A DNA stretch of 36,487 nt from contig JAEWSN010000105.1 in assembly GCA_023459915.1 (NCBI GenBank), forward strand, positions 1-36,487, in the 5' to 3' direction. Below, one piece after another: positions 16,313-24,580 of the stretch (positions are counted from its first letter, which is position 1; each line of letters starts with the position of its first letter). The translations under genes were made by a program, and so were the position numbers. This DNA comes from Bacillota bacterium (GTDB lineage Bacteria; Bacillota; Clostridia; DSM-8532). The notes beneath the pieces are model-generated. The model searched no databases, was not told the DNA's origin, and saw nothing but the letters and a program-made list of their open reading frames with translations.

Positions 16313-17125
16313 ATGGGAAAATTTGACGGCTGGCTGCTGGCCTCGGACATGGACGGCACGCTGCTCTCGCCGGATGGGAACATCTCGGACCGGAACCGGC
16401 GGGTGATTGGGTCTTTTGTGGCACAGGGGGGGCGCTTCACGATTGCGACAGGCCGGATGCCAACCTCCATTCTGGAACGGATTCATGGATTGGCCGTGAA
16501 TTGCCCGATGATTGTCCTCAATGGCGCGGGCCTGTACGATTTGGACAGCCGGCAGTGGCTGGACACCCAATTCATGCGCATGGACGTATTGCATGCATGC
16601 GTGGCGGACGTGGCACGGGAATTTCCGGATATCGGCATCATCGCCTTTGAGCCGGAGCACGCGGCGGTGCTGACCCATGTTCCCTGGCTGTCGGAAATGA
16701 CCGCCGGCGAACGCGCCCGGTTTGTGGAGACCGCGGCGGAACAGGTGGGCGCCGATGTGTTCAAACTGGTGCTGACGGGTCAGCCGGCACGCATTGACGC
16801 GCTGGCCCCGTATCTGGCCGCCCATCCGGTGGCCCCCCTGGTGGACATGCTGCTCACCGCCGATTCCTGTCTGGAACTGATGCCGCCCGGCATCTCCAAG
16901 GGAACGGCCCTCGTTGAACTGCGTGACAGCCTGGGCATCGCGCCGGAAAAGGTGCTGGCCATCGGGGATTATGAGAATGATGCCGCCATGCTGCGGGTGG
17001 CCGGCATATCCGCGGCGCCGGAGAACGCGCATCCCGATGTGCGTGCCCTGGCCGACCACATTGTGGCGCATCACGGGGAGGACGCGGTGGCGGATTTTCT
17101 GTATCTGGTATTCGGGAGGGAGTGA
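16313..17125 (+). CDS. Cof-type HAD phosphatase
   Basis: 270 residues from the ATG at 16313, preceded by AAAGGAC. It has HAD motif I DMDGTLL near residue 12, motif II ATGR near 46, the motif III Lys in SKGTAL near 198 and motif IV GDYENDAAML near 219, plus the large type IIB cap between. These match the Cof/YbiV sugar-phosphatase group of soluble enzymes with broad substrates. The frame is open upstream through the tandem repeats, but there is no better start. Its stop lies eight bases before the response regulator ATG, so it probably belongs to the same transcript as the two-component system. Confidence 0.92.
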   Translation: MGKFDGWLLASDMDGTLLSPDGNISDRNRRVIGSFVAQGGRFTIATGRMPTSILERIHGLAVNCPMIVLNGAGLYDLDSRQWLDTQFMRMDVLHACVADVAREFPDIGIIAFEPEHAAVLTHVPWLSEMTAGERARFVETAAEQVGADVFKLVLTGQPARIDALAPYLAAHPVAPLVDMLLTADSCLELMPPGISKGTALVELRDSLGIAPEKVLAIGDYENDAAMLRVAGISAAPENAHPDVRALADHIVAHHGEDAVADFLYLVFGRE

Positions 17126-17133
17126 TTCGACGC

Positions 17134-17886
17134 ATGACTGGCGGGGATGCAACCGGCATGAGCCATGGCGCGGGCGCACATGCCACAGACACGACAACGG
17201 ACGCTTCGCAGGCGCATCGTGTGCTGGTGGTGGAGGACGATGCCTCCCTGTCCGCGGAGATCGCGGCCGGCCTGACGCGGTGGGGGTTTTCCGTTCTTGT
17301 ACCCAATCAGTTCGAGGACGTGATTCGGGAGGTTGCCGCCTTCGAGCCGCATCTGGTGCTGCTGGACGTCAACCTGCCCCGGTATGACGGATTTTGGTGG
17401 TGTGCCAGGATTCGGGAGCTGTCCAGGGTGCCGGTGGTGTTCCTCTCCTCACGGGATGCCCAGATGGACATTGTGATGGCCATGAACGCCGGCGCGGACG
17501 ACTACATCACCAAACCGTTCTCCATGTCGGTGCTGGTGGCCAAGGTTCAGGCGCTGCTGCGCCGCGTGTATGCCTGGGCCGACGTGCCCGCCGATTTTGT
17601 GTCCCGTGGCGGATTGGTGTTGAACCTTCCGGACGCCACGGCCCGCCACCGGGACCAACAGGTGACACTGACCCGGAATGAGCAGAAGCTGCTGAGCCAC
17701 CTGTTGGCGCAGGACGGGCGGGTGGTGGGCCGGGACCGGCTGATGGAGCTGTTGTGGAATGACAGCGTGTATGTCAATGACAACACGCTGACCGCAAATA
17801 TCACGCGCCTGCGGGCCAAGCTGGCCGGGATTGGCCTGCCGGACTTCATCGAGACACGGAAAGGACAGGGGTACCGGGTGCCATGA
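17134..17886 (+). CDS. OmpR-type response regulator of a Bce-like module
   Basis: 250 residues from the ATG at 17134. A GTG at 17122 overlapping the previous stop is also possible but sits too close to GGGAGG. About 28 poorly conserved residues precede the receiver domain: acidic pair EDD near 35, phosphorylation Asp D78 in LLDVNLP, Lys in ITKPF. A winged-helix DNA-binding domain follows (TLTRNEQKLL to KGQGYRVP). Best match in style is BceR. The kinase gene overlaps its end by four bases (ATGA). Its likely target is the inverted repeat at 19067-19104 in front of the transporter genes. Confidence 0.93.
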   Translation: MTGGDATGMSHGAGAHATDTTTDASQAHRVLVVEDDASLSAEIAAGLTRWGFSVLVPNQFEDVIREVAAFEPHLVLLDVNLPRYDGFWWCARIRELSRVPVVFLSSRDAQMDIVMAMNAGADDYITKPFSMSVLVAKVQALLRRVYAWADVPADFVSRGGLVLNLPDATARHRDQQVTLTRNEQKLLSHLLAQDGRVVGRDRLMELLWNDSVYVNDNTLTANITRLRAKLAGIGLPDFIETRKGQGYRVP

Positions 17887-18956
17887 AGATTTCAGCCTAT
17901 CTGCGCGCCCACCGGTACAGTCTGGTGACCTCGCTGTTCCTCTGGGCGCTGGTGGACGCGCTGGCGCTCGCCAGCGGCACACTGGCACAGGGGCTGCCGG
18001 ATTTCGGGTATCTGAACCTGTTGCTGGCCGTCTGTTTCCTCCTCGGCAACGGCGTGGGCTGGTTCCGTGAGCGTCAGCGTTTCGCGCCGCTGCGGGAGGT
18101 GCTTGCCAAGGGACAGCCGCTCGAAGGCGCGTTGCCCGCCGGAGAGGGTGTCTACGAGTCGCTGGTCAGGGAAACCGCCGCGCGGGAGCATGACACCTGG
18201 GAGCCGCGGCTGCGCACGCTGCGCGGCCAGATGACGGAGCTTCAGGACTACATTGTGCAGTGGACGCACGAAATCAAAATCCCCCTGTCCGTGATGGAGC
18301 TGGTGCTGGAAGAGACCGCGGGTCAGACCGGTGCCTTCCCGGAGACCGGGGATTCCGACGAGGACCCTTCGCCAGAGCATCCCGATGCGGCCCTTTCGCC
18401 CGGGCATCCCGATGCGGCCCTTGCGGACGGGCGTCTCAAAGCTGTCCCGGAGGCCGGGCAGGCCGAAGTGGGTGCGCGGCGGCTGCGGCTGGCACTGGCG
18501 CGCGTGAAGTTTCTGGTGAACCAGGTGCTGTATGCCGGCCGGGCCGCAAGCAGCCAGGAGGATCTCGCCATGTCCGAGATTTCCCTGCAGAAGGCGCTCC
18601 GGGCGGCCATCCGCACCAACATGCCCTTTTTCATGGCGCAGGACATCGCCGTGGAGGTGGCGGGGATGAACCTGACGGTGACGAGTGATGAGAAGTGGGT
18701 GGTGTACATCCTGGAGCAGATACTGCACAACGCCGCCAAATATACCCCGCGCGGTGGAATGGTTGTGGTACAGGGCGTTCCAACGGACAAAGGGGTTGCC
18801 GTGATGATCCGGGACACCGGCATGGGCCTGTACTATGCCAAGCGGGCGGCGGATTTGTTGGGCATAGGGCTGCAGGCGGCCTCGGAACCCGGAGAGGGAG
18901 CCGTGTTCCAACTGCACTTCTATCGCATCGGGGACTGGTTTTCTCCCGCCATGTGA
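17883..18956 (+). CDS. Bce-type sensor kinase with missing ATP lid and loop insertion
   Basis: 357 residues. Two transmembrane helices with almost no extracellular loop (about 13-60) mark the intramembrane-sensing BceS type. The phospho-acceptor is H129 in WTHEIKIPL, and the N box is LEQILHNAAKYT (N283). Two oddities. First, about 50 residues rich in Pro, Asp and Ala (147-197), including the repeat HPDAALSPG/HPDAALADG, are inserted between the two dimerisation helices. Second, D311 of the D-box is followed directly by TGMGLYYAK. In relatives, about 25-30 residues (NGIGI, F box, ATP lid) separate these elements. Catalysis may therefore be lost or altered. It starts inside the regulator's stop codon. 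A sequencing or assembly error is possible but the frame is intact. Confidence 0.9.
   Translation: MKISAYLRAHRYSLVTSLFLWALVDALALASGTLAQGLPDFGYLNLLLAVCFLLGNGVGWFRERQRFAPLREVLAKGQPLEGALPAGEGVYESLVRETAAREHDTWEPRLRTLRGQMTELQDYIVQWTHEIKIPLSVMELVLEETAGQTGAFPETGDSDEDPSPEHPDAALSPGHPDAALADGRLKAVPEAGQAEVGARRLRLALARVKFLVNQVLYAGRAASSQEDLAMSEISLQKALRAAIRTNMPFFMAQDIAVEVAGMNLTVTSDEKWVVYILEQILHNAAKYTPRGGMVVVQGVPTDKGVAVMIRDTGMGLYYAKRAADLLGIGLQAASEPGEGAVFQLHFYRIGDWFSPAM
18378..18431 (+). repeat. 27-bp in-frame direct repeat, two copies, in the kinase gene
   Basis: Encodes HPDAALSPG then HPDAALADG in the loop between the dimerisation helices. The DNA copies are nearly identical (CATCCCGATGCGGCCCTT). Confidence 0.9.
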
Positions 18957-18973
18957 GGAAGCGCCAGATTCCC

Positions 18974-19046
18974 GTGGCGCCTTGATCCAGCGGCGCCCAC
19001 TATCCTGCGGCGCCCATTGCCCAGTGGCGCCCATGGTCCGGTGGCG
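18974..19046 (+). repeat. Tandem array, 16-17-bp unit, about four copies
   Basis: Units start at 18974, 18990, 19007 and 19024 with core G(T/C)GGCGCCC(A) followed by a variable seven or eight bases. It lies in the 281-base gap between kinase and ATPase genes, directly upstream of the regulator operator. Confidence 0.8.
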
Positions 19047-19066
19047 TTTCGGCAAGACGGGTGGAA

Positions 19067-19104
19067 GGTGACAAAACTGTCACGTTGCGGCGCGGTTTGT
19101 CACC
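19067..19104 (+). promoter_or_regulatory. Probable response-regulator operator upstream of the ABC transporter
   Basis: GTGACAAAACTGTCAC (19068-19083) is a perfect 6-4-6 inverted repeat of the BceR-box form (T.ACA-N4-TGT.A). A third half-site TGTCAC at 19098-19103 repeats the second at exactly 20 bp, two helical turns. The outer GGTGACAAA/TTTGTCACC also pair. The site sits upstream of a -10 with no recognisable -35, as expected for activation. Confidence 0.7.
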
Positions 19105-19136
19105 TTGTGGCGCAGGTATCCCCGTTGCAGCCGAGG

Positions 19137-19142
19137 TACAAT
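19137..19142 (+). promoter_or_regulatory. -10 element of the Bce-like transporter promoter
   Basis: TACAAT, 33 bases after the regulator site and 95 bases before the ATPase ATG. The position 17 bases upstream reads AGGTAT, not a -35 consensus, consistent with activator dependence. Confidence 0.5.
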
Positions 19143-19237
19143 CATGTCATCCCCGGCACACCCCATGAAACGGCCGGCAACCAGGGAGCGGAGACCTTGG
19201 CCTCCGGCGGCCGGAGCAAAAGCAAGGAGATGACATC

Positions 19238-20131
19238 ATGGAAGCAATCCAGCAAACCACATCCGCCGTGTCGCAGGACACGCCGATCGAAACGCCTGCC
19301 ACCCGCGCGGCACACAAGGCGCAGACCGGTCATCGGCATCCCGTGCTCGCGCGCCATGAAGGGGCCGGCCATGTGCTGGTCACCCAGGGGCTGCGCAAGG
19401 AATACGGAACCCGCGGCAACCTTTTCAGCGCCCTCAACGGCGTGGAGTTGCAGGTCCGGAAGGGTGAGTTTCTCGGCATCATGGGGCCGTCCGGCTCCGG
19501 CAAGACCACACTGCTCAACCTGCTTTCCACAGTGGATCGCGCGACGGCCGGCACCATCACCTTTGACGGGACGGACATCGCCACACTCAAGGGCGACGCG
19601 CTGGCGCGGTTTCGCCGGGATCGGGTGGGCTTCGTTTTTCAGGACTTCAACCTGCTCGACAATATGACCGTCCGCGACAACATCGCCCTGCCGCTGGCGC
19701 TCAACCGCGTGCATCACAAGGAAATCCTGACGCGCGTGCAGGAACTGGCAGCCTTCTTCGGCATAGAGACCCAGCTCGACAAGCACCCCTGGCAGCTCTC
19801 CGGCGGCCAGAAGCAGCGTGTGGCCGCGGCGCGCGCCCTGATTCTGCGCCCGCCCGTGATTTTTGCGGATGAGCCCACCGGTTCCCTGGACTCCAAGTCT
19901 TCCGCGGAGCTGCTTTCCTGTTTCCGGGAGCTGAACAGCCGATATGGCACCACCATTGTGATGGTGACACACGACGCCTTTGCGGCCAGCTGGTGTGAAC
20001 GCATCCTGTTCCTCAAGGACGGGCAGATTCACGCGCGGCTTGACGGGTCCGGCAACCGGCGCGATCTGTTCCAGAAAACCCTGGACATGCTGTCCTCGAT
20101 GGGAGGTGCCAATCCCGATGGGCTGCTTTAG
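19238..20131 (+). CDS. Bce-type ABC transporter ATPase
   Basis: 297 residues, ATG after AAGGAGATGACATC. It carries Walker A GPSGSGKTT, Q-loop FVFQDFNLLD, signature LSGGQKQRV, Walker B VIFADEPT and H-loop VTHD. This is the MacB/BceA class that powers mechanical movement of an FtsX-like permease, usually for resistance to or sensing of cell-wall-active peptides. About 45 extra N-terminal residues (His- and Ala-rich) precede the usual start of the domain. The permease ATG lies inside its 3' end (14-base overlap), so the two are co-translated. Regulated presumably by the upstream response regulator through the operator at 19067. Confidence 0.95.
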   Translation: MEAIQQTTSAVSQDTPIETPATRAAHKAQTGHRHPVLARHEGAGHVLVTQGLRKEYGTRGNLFSALNGVELQVRKGEFLGIMGPSGSGKTTLLNLLSTVDRATAGTITFDGTDIATLKGDALARFRRDRVGFVFQDFNLLDNMTVRDNIALPLALNRVHHKEILTRVQELAAFFGIETQLDKHPWQLSGGQKQRVAAARALILRPPVIFADEPTGSLDSKSSAELLSCFRELNSRYGTTIVMVTHDAFAASWCERILFLKDGQIHARLDGSGNRRDLFQKTLDMLSSMGGANPDGLL

Positions 20132-22034
20132 CATCGCATGGAAAATGTTCCGCAACAACCTCAAGACCCATTTGCTGTATCTCGGCGTCCTCGTGTTTTC
20201 CGTGGCCGTCTACTATGAGTTCATGTTCCTGCAGTACAGCCCCGAGTTCCTCGAGGCACAGCGTGTGAAGCAGGCGGCGGCCATGAGCGCGGGCATGACC
20301 GCGTTTCTGATGGTGGTGTTTCTGTTCTTCTTCCTGTTCTATTCCAGCAGCTTTTTCATGAAGCAGCGGAAGAAGGAGATAGCCCTGTACCTGTTCATGG
20401 GCGTCAGCAACCGCAAGCTGGGACGCGTGTTCGCCATTGAACACCTCATGACGGGTGTGGTGACGCTGTCGCTGGGACTGGGGGTGGGCATCCTGTTTTC
20501 CCGCCTGTTCCAAATGGCGGTGGCCAGGGTGGCCCTGCTGGACATCGTGGTGCGGTTTTCCATTCCGCTGCAGGCTGTCCTGAGTACCGTGGTGACCTTT
20601 GGACTGCTGTTTGCGGGGCTGGCGCTCTGGCACCGCATCAAGGTGGCCCGCAGCAGCCTCATCGATCTCATCCGGGATACCGCCCGGGAGGAAAAACCCA
20701 TGCGCCTGATGTGGCTCCGTGCCGCCGGCGCGGTGCTTTTCATTGGCGCAGGATATTTTCTCAGCCGATCCCTTAATTTCATGATTCCTGTCGTGGTTCT
20801 GGTGGTCATCGGCACCTTCTGGCTGTTCGGCGCGTTCGTGCCCCTGCTGGCCCGCCTGCTGGAGCAGTCGCCGCGTGTCATGTACCGGGGTGTCCGGCTC
20901 ATCGCCATCAGCAACATCCTGTTCCGGCTGCGCAGCAACTACCGCAGCCTGGCGATGATGGCGGTGATGACGGCAACCACGGTCACCGCGTTCGGCACAT
21001 CCCTGTCGCTGAAATACTATGTCTCGGAAACCATGCACCTGAACTGTCCCTGGTCGTACTCCCGCGTTTTTTCCGGTGTGGAGAAGGAAACCGCGATACG
21101 GGATGCCATTGTGGCCTCCGAACACGACCTGCTTGATGAGATGCGTGTGGAAATCAAGACCGTTGCCGCGGGCCCGACCGACAATTTGGGACTCACAACG
21201 GATTCGATCCGGATCATCCGGCGTTCCGATGTGATTCGGATTCAGCAATCCGTGGAACAGCGGTATCCCGGAAAAAGTGTCGACTTGCCGATCCTTGCGC
21301 CGGATGAGGCATTGTACCTCATCTCGCCCGCAACCATCGGCGGGGTTTTCAACACGAAAGGCAAGGTTGTGGCTTTTTCAGAGGGAACCGGTGTGTCCCC
21401 CGTCACGATCGTGAAGCAGCTGCGGGTTCCCCTGTTTGGCAAGGGCGCCATGTACCAGCGTGACGTTGTGGTCGTGGCCGATTCCGTCTGGGAAGCCTTT
21501 GGCGACAAGGTGTTCGAGACATCGGTGTTCCATGGATATGCGGTTTCAAACGCGTATCAGGGTGAGGCATTGGGCATGGAACTGGCCGCGCTGCTGCCAC
21601 AGGAGGCGCAGTTCTTCTCGCTGGCGGTCCGGTATATGGAAGAGGAGAGCTTTTACGGGTTGTTCTTCTTCCTGGGAACCTTCCTGTCGGTGGTGTTCCT
21701 GCTGGCCACAGGCAGCATCCATTACTTCAAGGTGCTCAGCGAAGGCCTGGCTGACCGTGAGAAATACAGCGTGCTGGTCCGGCTGGGGCTGACCGGTCAG
21801 GAGTTGCGGAAGGCGGTGTCGATGCAGCTGGGGCTGTCCCTGCTGGTGCCGCTGCTGGTGGGTCTGCTGCACAGCGTGTTTGCGGTTGCCGAGCTGTCGA
21901 ACCTGCTCGATTACAGCCTCCTGACGCCATATCTGTGGGCGGTGGGTGTGTATCTGGTCTGCTATGCCGGCATCAACGCGCTGACCACGCGCAAGTTTCT
22001 GTCATTGGTCCAGGCCGCGCCTTCCGTTTCATGA
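20118..22034 (+). CDS. Bce-type ABC transporter permease (FtsX-like)
   Basis: 638 residues from the ATG at 20118, preceded by GGGAGGT; this start gives MGCFSIAWKMFRNNLK, the normal BceB N-terminus. About ten transmembrane helices are arranged 1+3+2+1, then a large extracytoplasmic domain of about 200 residues (roughly 310-520), then three helices. FtsX signatures lie around helices 2-4 and the last three (ADREKYSVLVRLGLTG). This is the substrate-recognising and kinase-contacting subunit of Bce modules. Because the partner kinase looks catalytically damaged, whether this module still signals is an open question. Overlaps the ATPase gene by 14 bases. Confidence 0.94.
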   Translation: MGCFSIAWKMFRNNLKTHLLYLGVLVFSVAVYYEFMFLQYSPEFLEAQRVKQAAAMSAGMTAFLMVVFLFFFLFYSSSFFMKQRKKEIALYLFMGVSNRKLGRVFAIEHLMTGVVTLSLGLGVGILFSRLFQMAVARVALLDIVVRFSIPLQAVLSTVVTFGLLFAGLALWHRIKVARSSLIDLIRDTAREEKPMRLMWLRAAGAVLFIGAGYFLSRSLNFMIPVVVLVVIGTFWLFGAFVPLLARLLEQSPRVMYRGVRLIAISNILFRLRSNYRSLAMMAVMTATTVTAFGTSLSLKYYVSETMHLNCPWSYSRVFSGVEKETAIRDAIVASEHDLLDEMRVEIKTVAAGPTDNLGLTTDSIRIIRRSDVIRIQQSVEQRYPGKSVDLPILAPDEALYLISPATIGGVFNTKGKVVAFSEGTGVSPVTIVKQLRVPLFGKGAMYQRDVVVVADSVWEAFGDKVFETSVFHGYAVSNAYQGEALGMELAALLPQEAQFFSLAVRYMEEESFYGLFFFLGTFLSVVFLLATGSIHYFKVLSEGLADREKYSVLVRLGLTGQELRKAVSMQLGLSLLVPLLVGLLHSVFAVAELSNLLDYSLLTPYLWAVGVYLVCYAGINALTTRKFLSLVQAAPSVS

Positions 22035-22035
22035 T

Positions 22036-22066
22036 ATGACACAGGACGCCGTTCATACATTATAAT
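22036..22066 (+). promoter_or_regulatory. Promoter candidate for the metallo-beta-lactamase-fold gene
   Basis: Consensus TATAAT at 22061-22066, with ATGACA at 22036-22041 (19-base spacer). It starts immediately after the permease stop and lies 113 bases before the ATG. Confidence 0.5.
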
Positions 22067-22070
22067 GAAG

Positions 22071-22093
22071 GGGACCGTACATTGGACGGTTCC
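22071..22093 (+). other. Leader hairpin, 8-bp stem
   Basis: GGGACCGT pairs with ACGGTTCC (one G-U) across a 7-base loop, directly after the TATAAT element, so it would form at the 5' end of the transcript. It could be an attenuator or a stabiliser. No U-tract. Confidence 0.35.
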
Positions 22094-22178
22094 TTTCCCC
22101 GTTGGGCGGGATGCTGCGGGAAGAATTCCCTCCGTGCGGATTGAGGCCGCGGAAACAAACAGAACAGGAGAACGCGCC

Positions 22179-22856
22179 ATGATGTTCGTGCCGTCCCTGA
22201 CACAATGGGTCACCTCGCAGGTTGCCATCGGGCACGATGGTTTTGTCAACCTGTTCCTGTTCCGCAAGGGAAAAACGATGATTGCCATCGACAGCGGATA
22301 CCGGCCCCGTGTGGTCCGCACCTCGCTCCGGCGTCTGAAGATCGACCCGGCGTCTGTCTCCCATCTGTTCCTGACCCACTCGGACTTTGATCATGCCGGC
22401 GCGCTGTCGGTGTTCCCGAACGCCAAGCTGTACGTGGGAAAAGGAGAGCAACCCATGATCGCCGGCGCAATGCCCCGCGCGCCCAGGCATTTCAACAAGC
22501 CGTTGCCGCGACCGGCGGAGTGGGTGGCGGATGGCGAAACGGTTGACGCGGATGGCATCTCGGTGTACGCCGTCGCGACGCCCGGGCACACGCCCGGCTC
22601 CACCAGTTGGCTGGTGGAGGGACGCCACCTGTTTGTGGGAGACGCGCTGACACTCCTTTTTGGGAAAGTCCGCATCATGCCGGCATTCATCAACATGGAC
22701 ACCGGGACGCATCGTGAGAGCATCCGGATGCTGGCTGCCCGCATGCTGGCCAGTGGTGGGGACGATCCGCTGCGGGGCGTCAAATGCCTGTATACCGCCC
22801 ACTCCGGATACACCATGGAGGCGGGACGCGCGATGCGGGGCTGGCTGGCGCCATGA
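22179..22856 (+). CDS. Metallo-beta-lactamase-fold hydrolase
   Basis: 225 residues from the ATG at 22179, with CAGGAGAACG upstream. The zinc motif reads THSDFDHAG (HxDxDH), followed by GHTPGS, the bridging Asp in FVGDAL and a late His in YTAHSG. This is the glyoxalase II/quorum-lactonase-like branch; the HSDFD form and small size suit a lactonase or thioesterase-like hydrolase, but the substrate cannot be assigned. It has no signal peptide. Own promoter with a leader hairpin. It converges with the PurF-like gene across a 36-bp repeat. Confidence 0.88.
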   Translation: MMFVPSLTQWVTSQVAIGHDGFVNLFLFRKGKTMIAIDSGYRPRVVRTSLRRLKIDPASVSHLFLTHSDFDHAGALSVFPNAKLYVGKGEQPMIAGAMPRAPRHFNKPLPRPAEWVADGETVDADGISVYAVATPGHTPGSTSWLVEGRHLFVGDALTLLFGKVRIMPAFINMDTGTHRESIRMLAARMLASGGDDPLRGVKCLYTAHSGYTMEAGRAMRGWLAP

Positions 22857-22861
22857 GTGGC

Positions 22862-22956
22862 GTCAGCCCTTGCCGTTGAGGTGAATGTGTCGTGTGTGTC
22901 AGCCCTTGCCGATGAGGTGGCCGGGCCGTAAGTGTCAACCCTTGCCGTTGAAGCAG
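22862..22956. repeat. Three copies at a 36-bp period including the 3' end of the PurF-like gene
   Basis: GTCAGCCCTTGCCGTTGAGG at 22862, near-identical copies at 22898 and 22934. The third copy contains the stop codon and last codons of the minus-strand PurF-like gene, so the others look like duplications of that gene's end into the gap. Confidence 0.85.
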
Positions 22957-24338
22957 TAGGTGCACAGCTTGCAGGCCGGCAGGCCGATGGCATCGATCAT
23001 GTCATCGAGTCGGTTGAACACCAGAGAGGTGAAGTTGAGCCGGTTGCGGATGCCATCGAGCATGGCCCGGTATTCCGGTGTTTCCGGATCCGTGTAAAGC
23101 GGCAGCTTCTCCTCCGCCTTGTCCCCTTCCATGTCGCGAATCACCCGGCGTGTGATGAGATCCATGACCGACGTGGCCCGCGAGAAGTTCAGGTAGGGAC
23201 AGCCGTAGACCAGCGGTGGGCAGGCGGGACGGATATGCACCTCGCGCGCGCCGCACTGGTAGAGGAATTCCGTGGTTTCCCGCAACTGCGTTCCCCGGAC
23301 AATGGAGTCGTCGATGAGCAGCAGCCGCTTGTTGCGGATGAGCGAATCGATGGGGATGATCTTCATGCGCGCGATGAGGTTTCGCATGCTCTGATCCTGC
23401 GGCATGAACGAACGCGGCCAGGTGGGGGTGTACTTGATGAATGGCCGGGAAAAGGGAATCCCGGATTCATTGGCGTAGCCGATGGCGTGTGCGGTGCCCG
23501 AATCGGGCACGCCGGCGACCAGATCCGGTTCGGCCTTGTCGCGCCGGGCCATGCGTTCCCCGCAGCGGTAGCGGATTTCCTCGACATTCCGGCCCTCGTA
23601 GGACGAGGTGGGATAGCCGTAATAGATCCACAGAAAGGAACAAATTTTCATCTCCTCCTGCGGCGGGCTGATGGTTTCAGCGCTGTCCGCAGTTATTTGA
23701 ACGATCTCCGCCGGCCCAAGCTCCCGCAGATCCTGATAGCCCAGGTTCAGATAGGCGAAGGATTCGAAGGAGACACACATGGCGCCTTCCTTTTTCCCAA
23801 TGGACAAGGGGGTGCGGCCCAGACGGTCTCTTGCGGCGTAGAGGCAGTCCGGGGTCATAACCAGCAGGGTCATGGAGCCCAATATCAGGGACTGCGCGTA
23901 TTTGATGCCCTCGAGGATGCTGTCGCGCTCGTTGATGAGGGACGCCACCAGCTCCGTGGCGTTGATGTCGCCGCTGCTCATTTCCAGAAAATGGCCCCGC
24001 CGGTCCTTCATGGCCCGTTGGATGAGCTCCTGCATGTTGTTGATGCGCCCCACCGTGGTGATGGCGTAGCTGCCAAGGTGGGAGCGGACAATCAGCGGCT
24101 GCGGGTCGCTGTCGGAGATGCAGCCAATGCCCATATGTCCGGACAGCCGTTCCAGATCCAGTTCGAATTTGGTCCGGAAGGGGGAGTTGCGGATGTTGTG
24201 AATGCCGCTGGTGAATGTTTTCCCGTCATAAAAGACCATGCCGCCCCGACTGGTGCCGAGGTGGGAATGATAATCCGTTCCAAAGAAAACGTCGAGCTTG
24301 CAGTCGTTCCTGGAAACGACACCGAATATGCCTCCCAT
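22935..24338 (-). CDS. PurF-like amidophosphoribosyltransferase paralogue without nucleophile Cys
   Basis: 467 residues; the ATG at 24338 follows AGGAGGAG. It has an N-terminal Ntn-glutaminase-like domain and a C-terminal phosphoribosyltransferase domain with the PRPP loop LLLIDDSIVRGTQ (near 331). In PurF the mature N-terminus is Cys (CGIFG). Here the protein starts MGGIFG, and the glutamine-binding GHVRYST-type strand is replaced by GIGCISDSDPQ, so glutamine hydrolysis should be lost. The end has a CKLCTYC cluster (about 457-463), perhaps an iron-sulfur or zinc site. Paralogues with the MGG start occur in Firmicutes and Bacteroidetes and are annotated as PurF. It may use ammonia or do a different PRPP reaction. 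No purine genes are adjacent. Confidence 0.88.
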   Translation of the reverse strand: MGGIFGVVSRNDCKLDVFFGTDYHSHLGTSRGGMVFYDGKTFTSGIHNIRNSPFRTKFELDLERLSGHMGIGCISDSDPQPLIVRSHLGSYAITTVGRINNMQELIQRAMKDRRGHFLEMSSGDINATELVASLINERDSILEGIKYAQSLILGSMTLLVMTPDCLYAARDRLGRTPLSIGKKEGAMCVSFESFAYLNLGYQDLRELGPAEIVQITADSAETISPPQEEMKICSFLWIYYGYPTSSYEGRNVEEIRYRCGERMARRDKAEPDLVAGVPDSGTAHAIGYANESGIPFSRPFIKYTPTWPRSFMPQDQSMRNLIARMKIIPIDSLIRNKRLLLIDDSIVRGTQLRETTEFLYQCGAREVHIRPACPPLVYGCPYLNFSRATSVMDLITRRVIRDMEGDKAEEKLPLYTDPETPEYRAMLDGIRNRLNFTSLVFNRLDDMIDAIGLPACKLCTYCFNGKG

Positions 24339-24443
24339 GGGTTCTCCTCCTGCTGTCCGGGCGATAAGCCGACAAAAACTGTCCGTGTGCGGTGGTGAGG
24401 TGTTCCGGTGAATCCGCCTGTGTGTGGCGGTGCCACGCGCCTC

Positions 24444-24452
24444 ATTGTATCA
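24444..24452 (-). promoter_or_regulatory. Extended -10 promoter candidate for the PurF-like gene
   Basis: On the minus strand TGATACAAT (TG-n-TACAAT), about 105 bases before the ATG at 24338. No clear -35. The 411-base gap 24339-24749 otherwise holds the 16-bp repeat array and no gene I can support. Confidence 0.45.
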
Positions 24453-24580
24453 CAGGGTGGGACGTATTTGCATGGTTCCGTGCGATAGCTTGCAGAACAC
24501 GTGTTTACATCGACAATGCACAACCGCAGGGGATATACTCTCATGCGTCCCGGCGTATCTCGGTGACGCAGAACCCGCGT

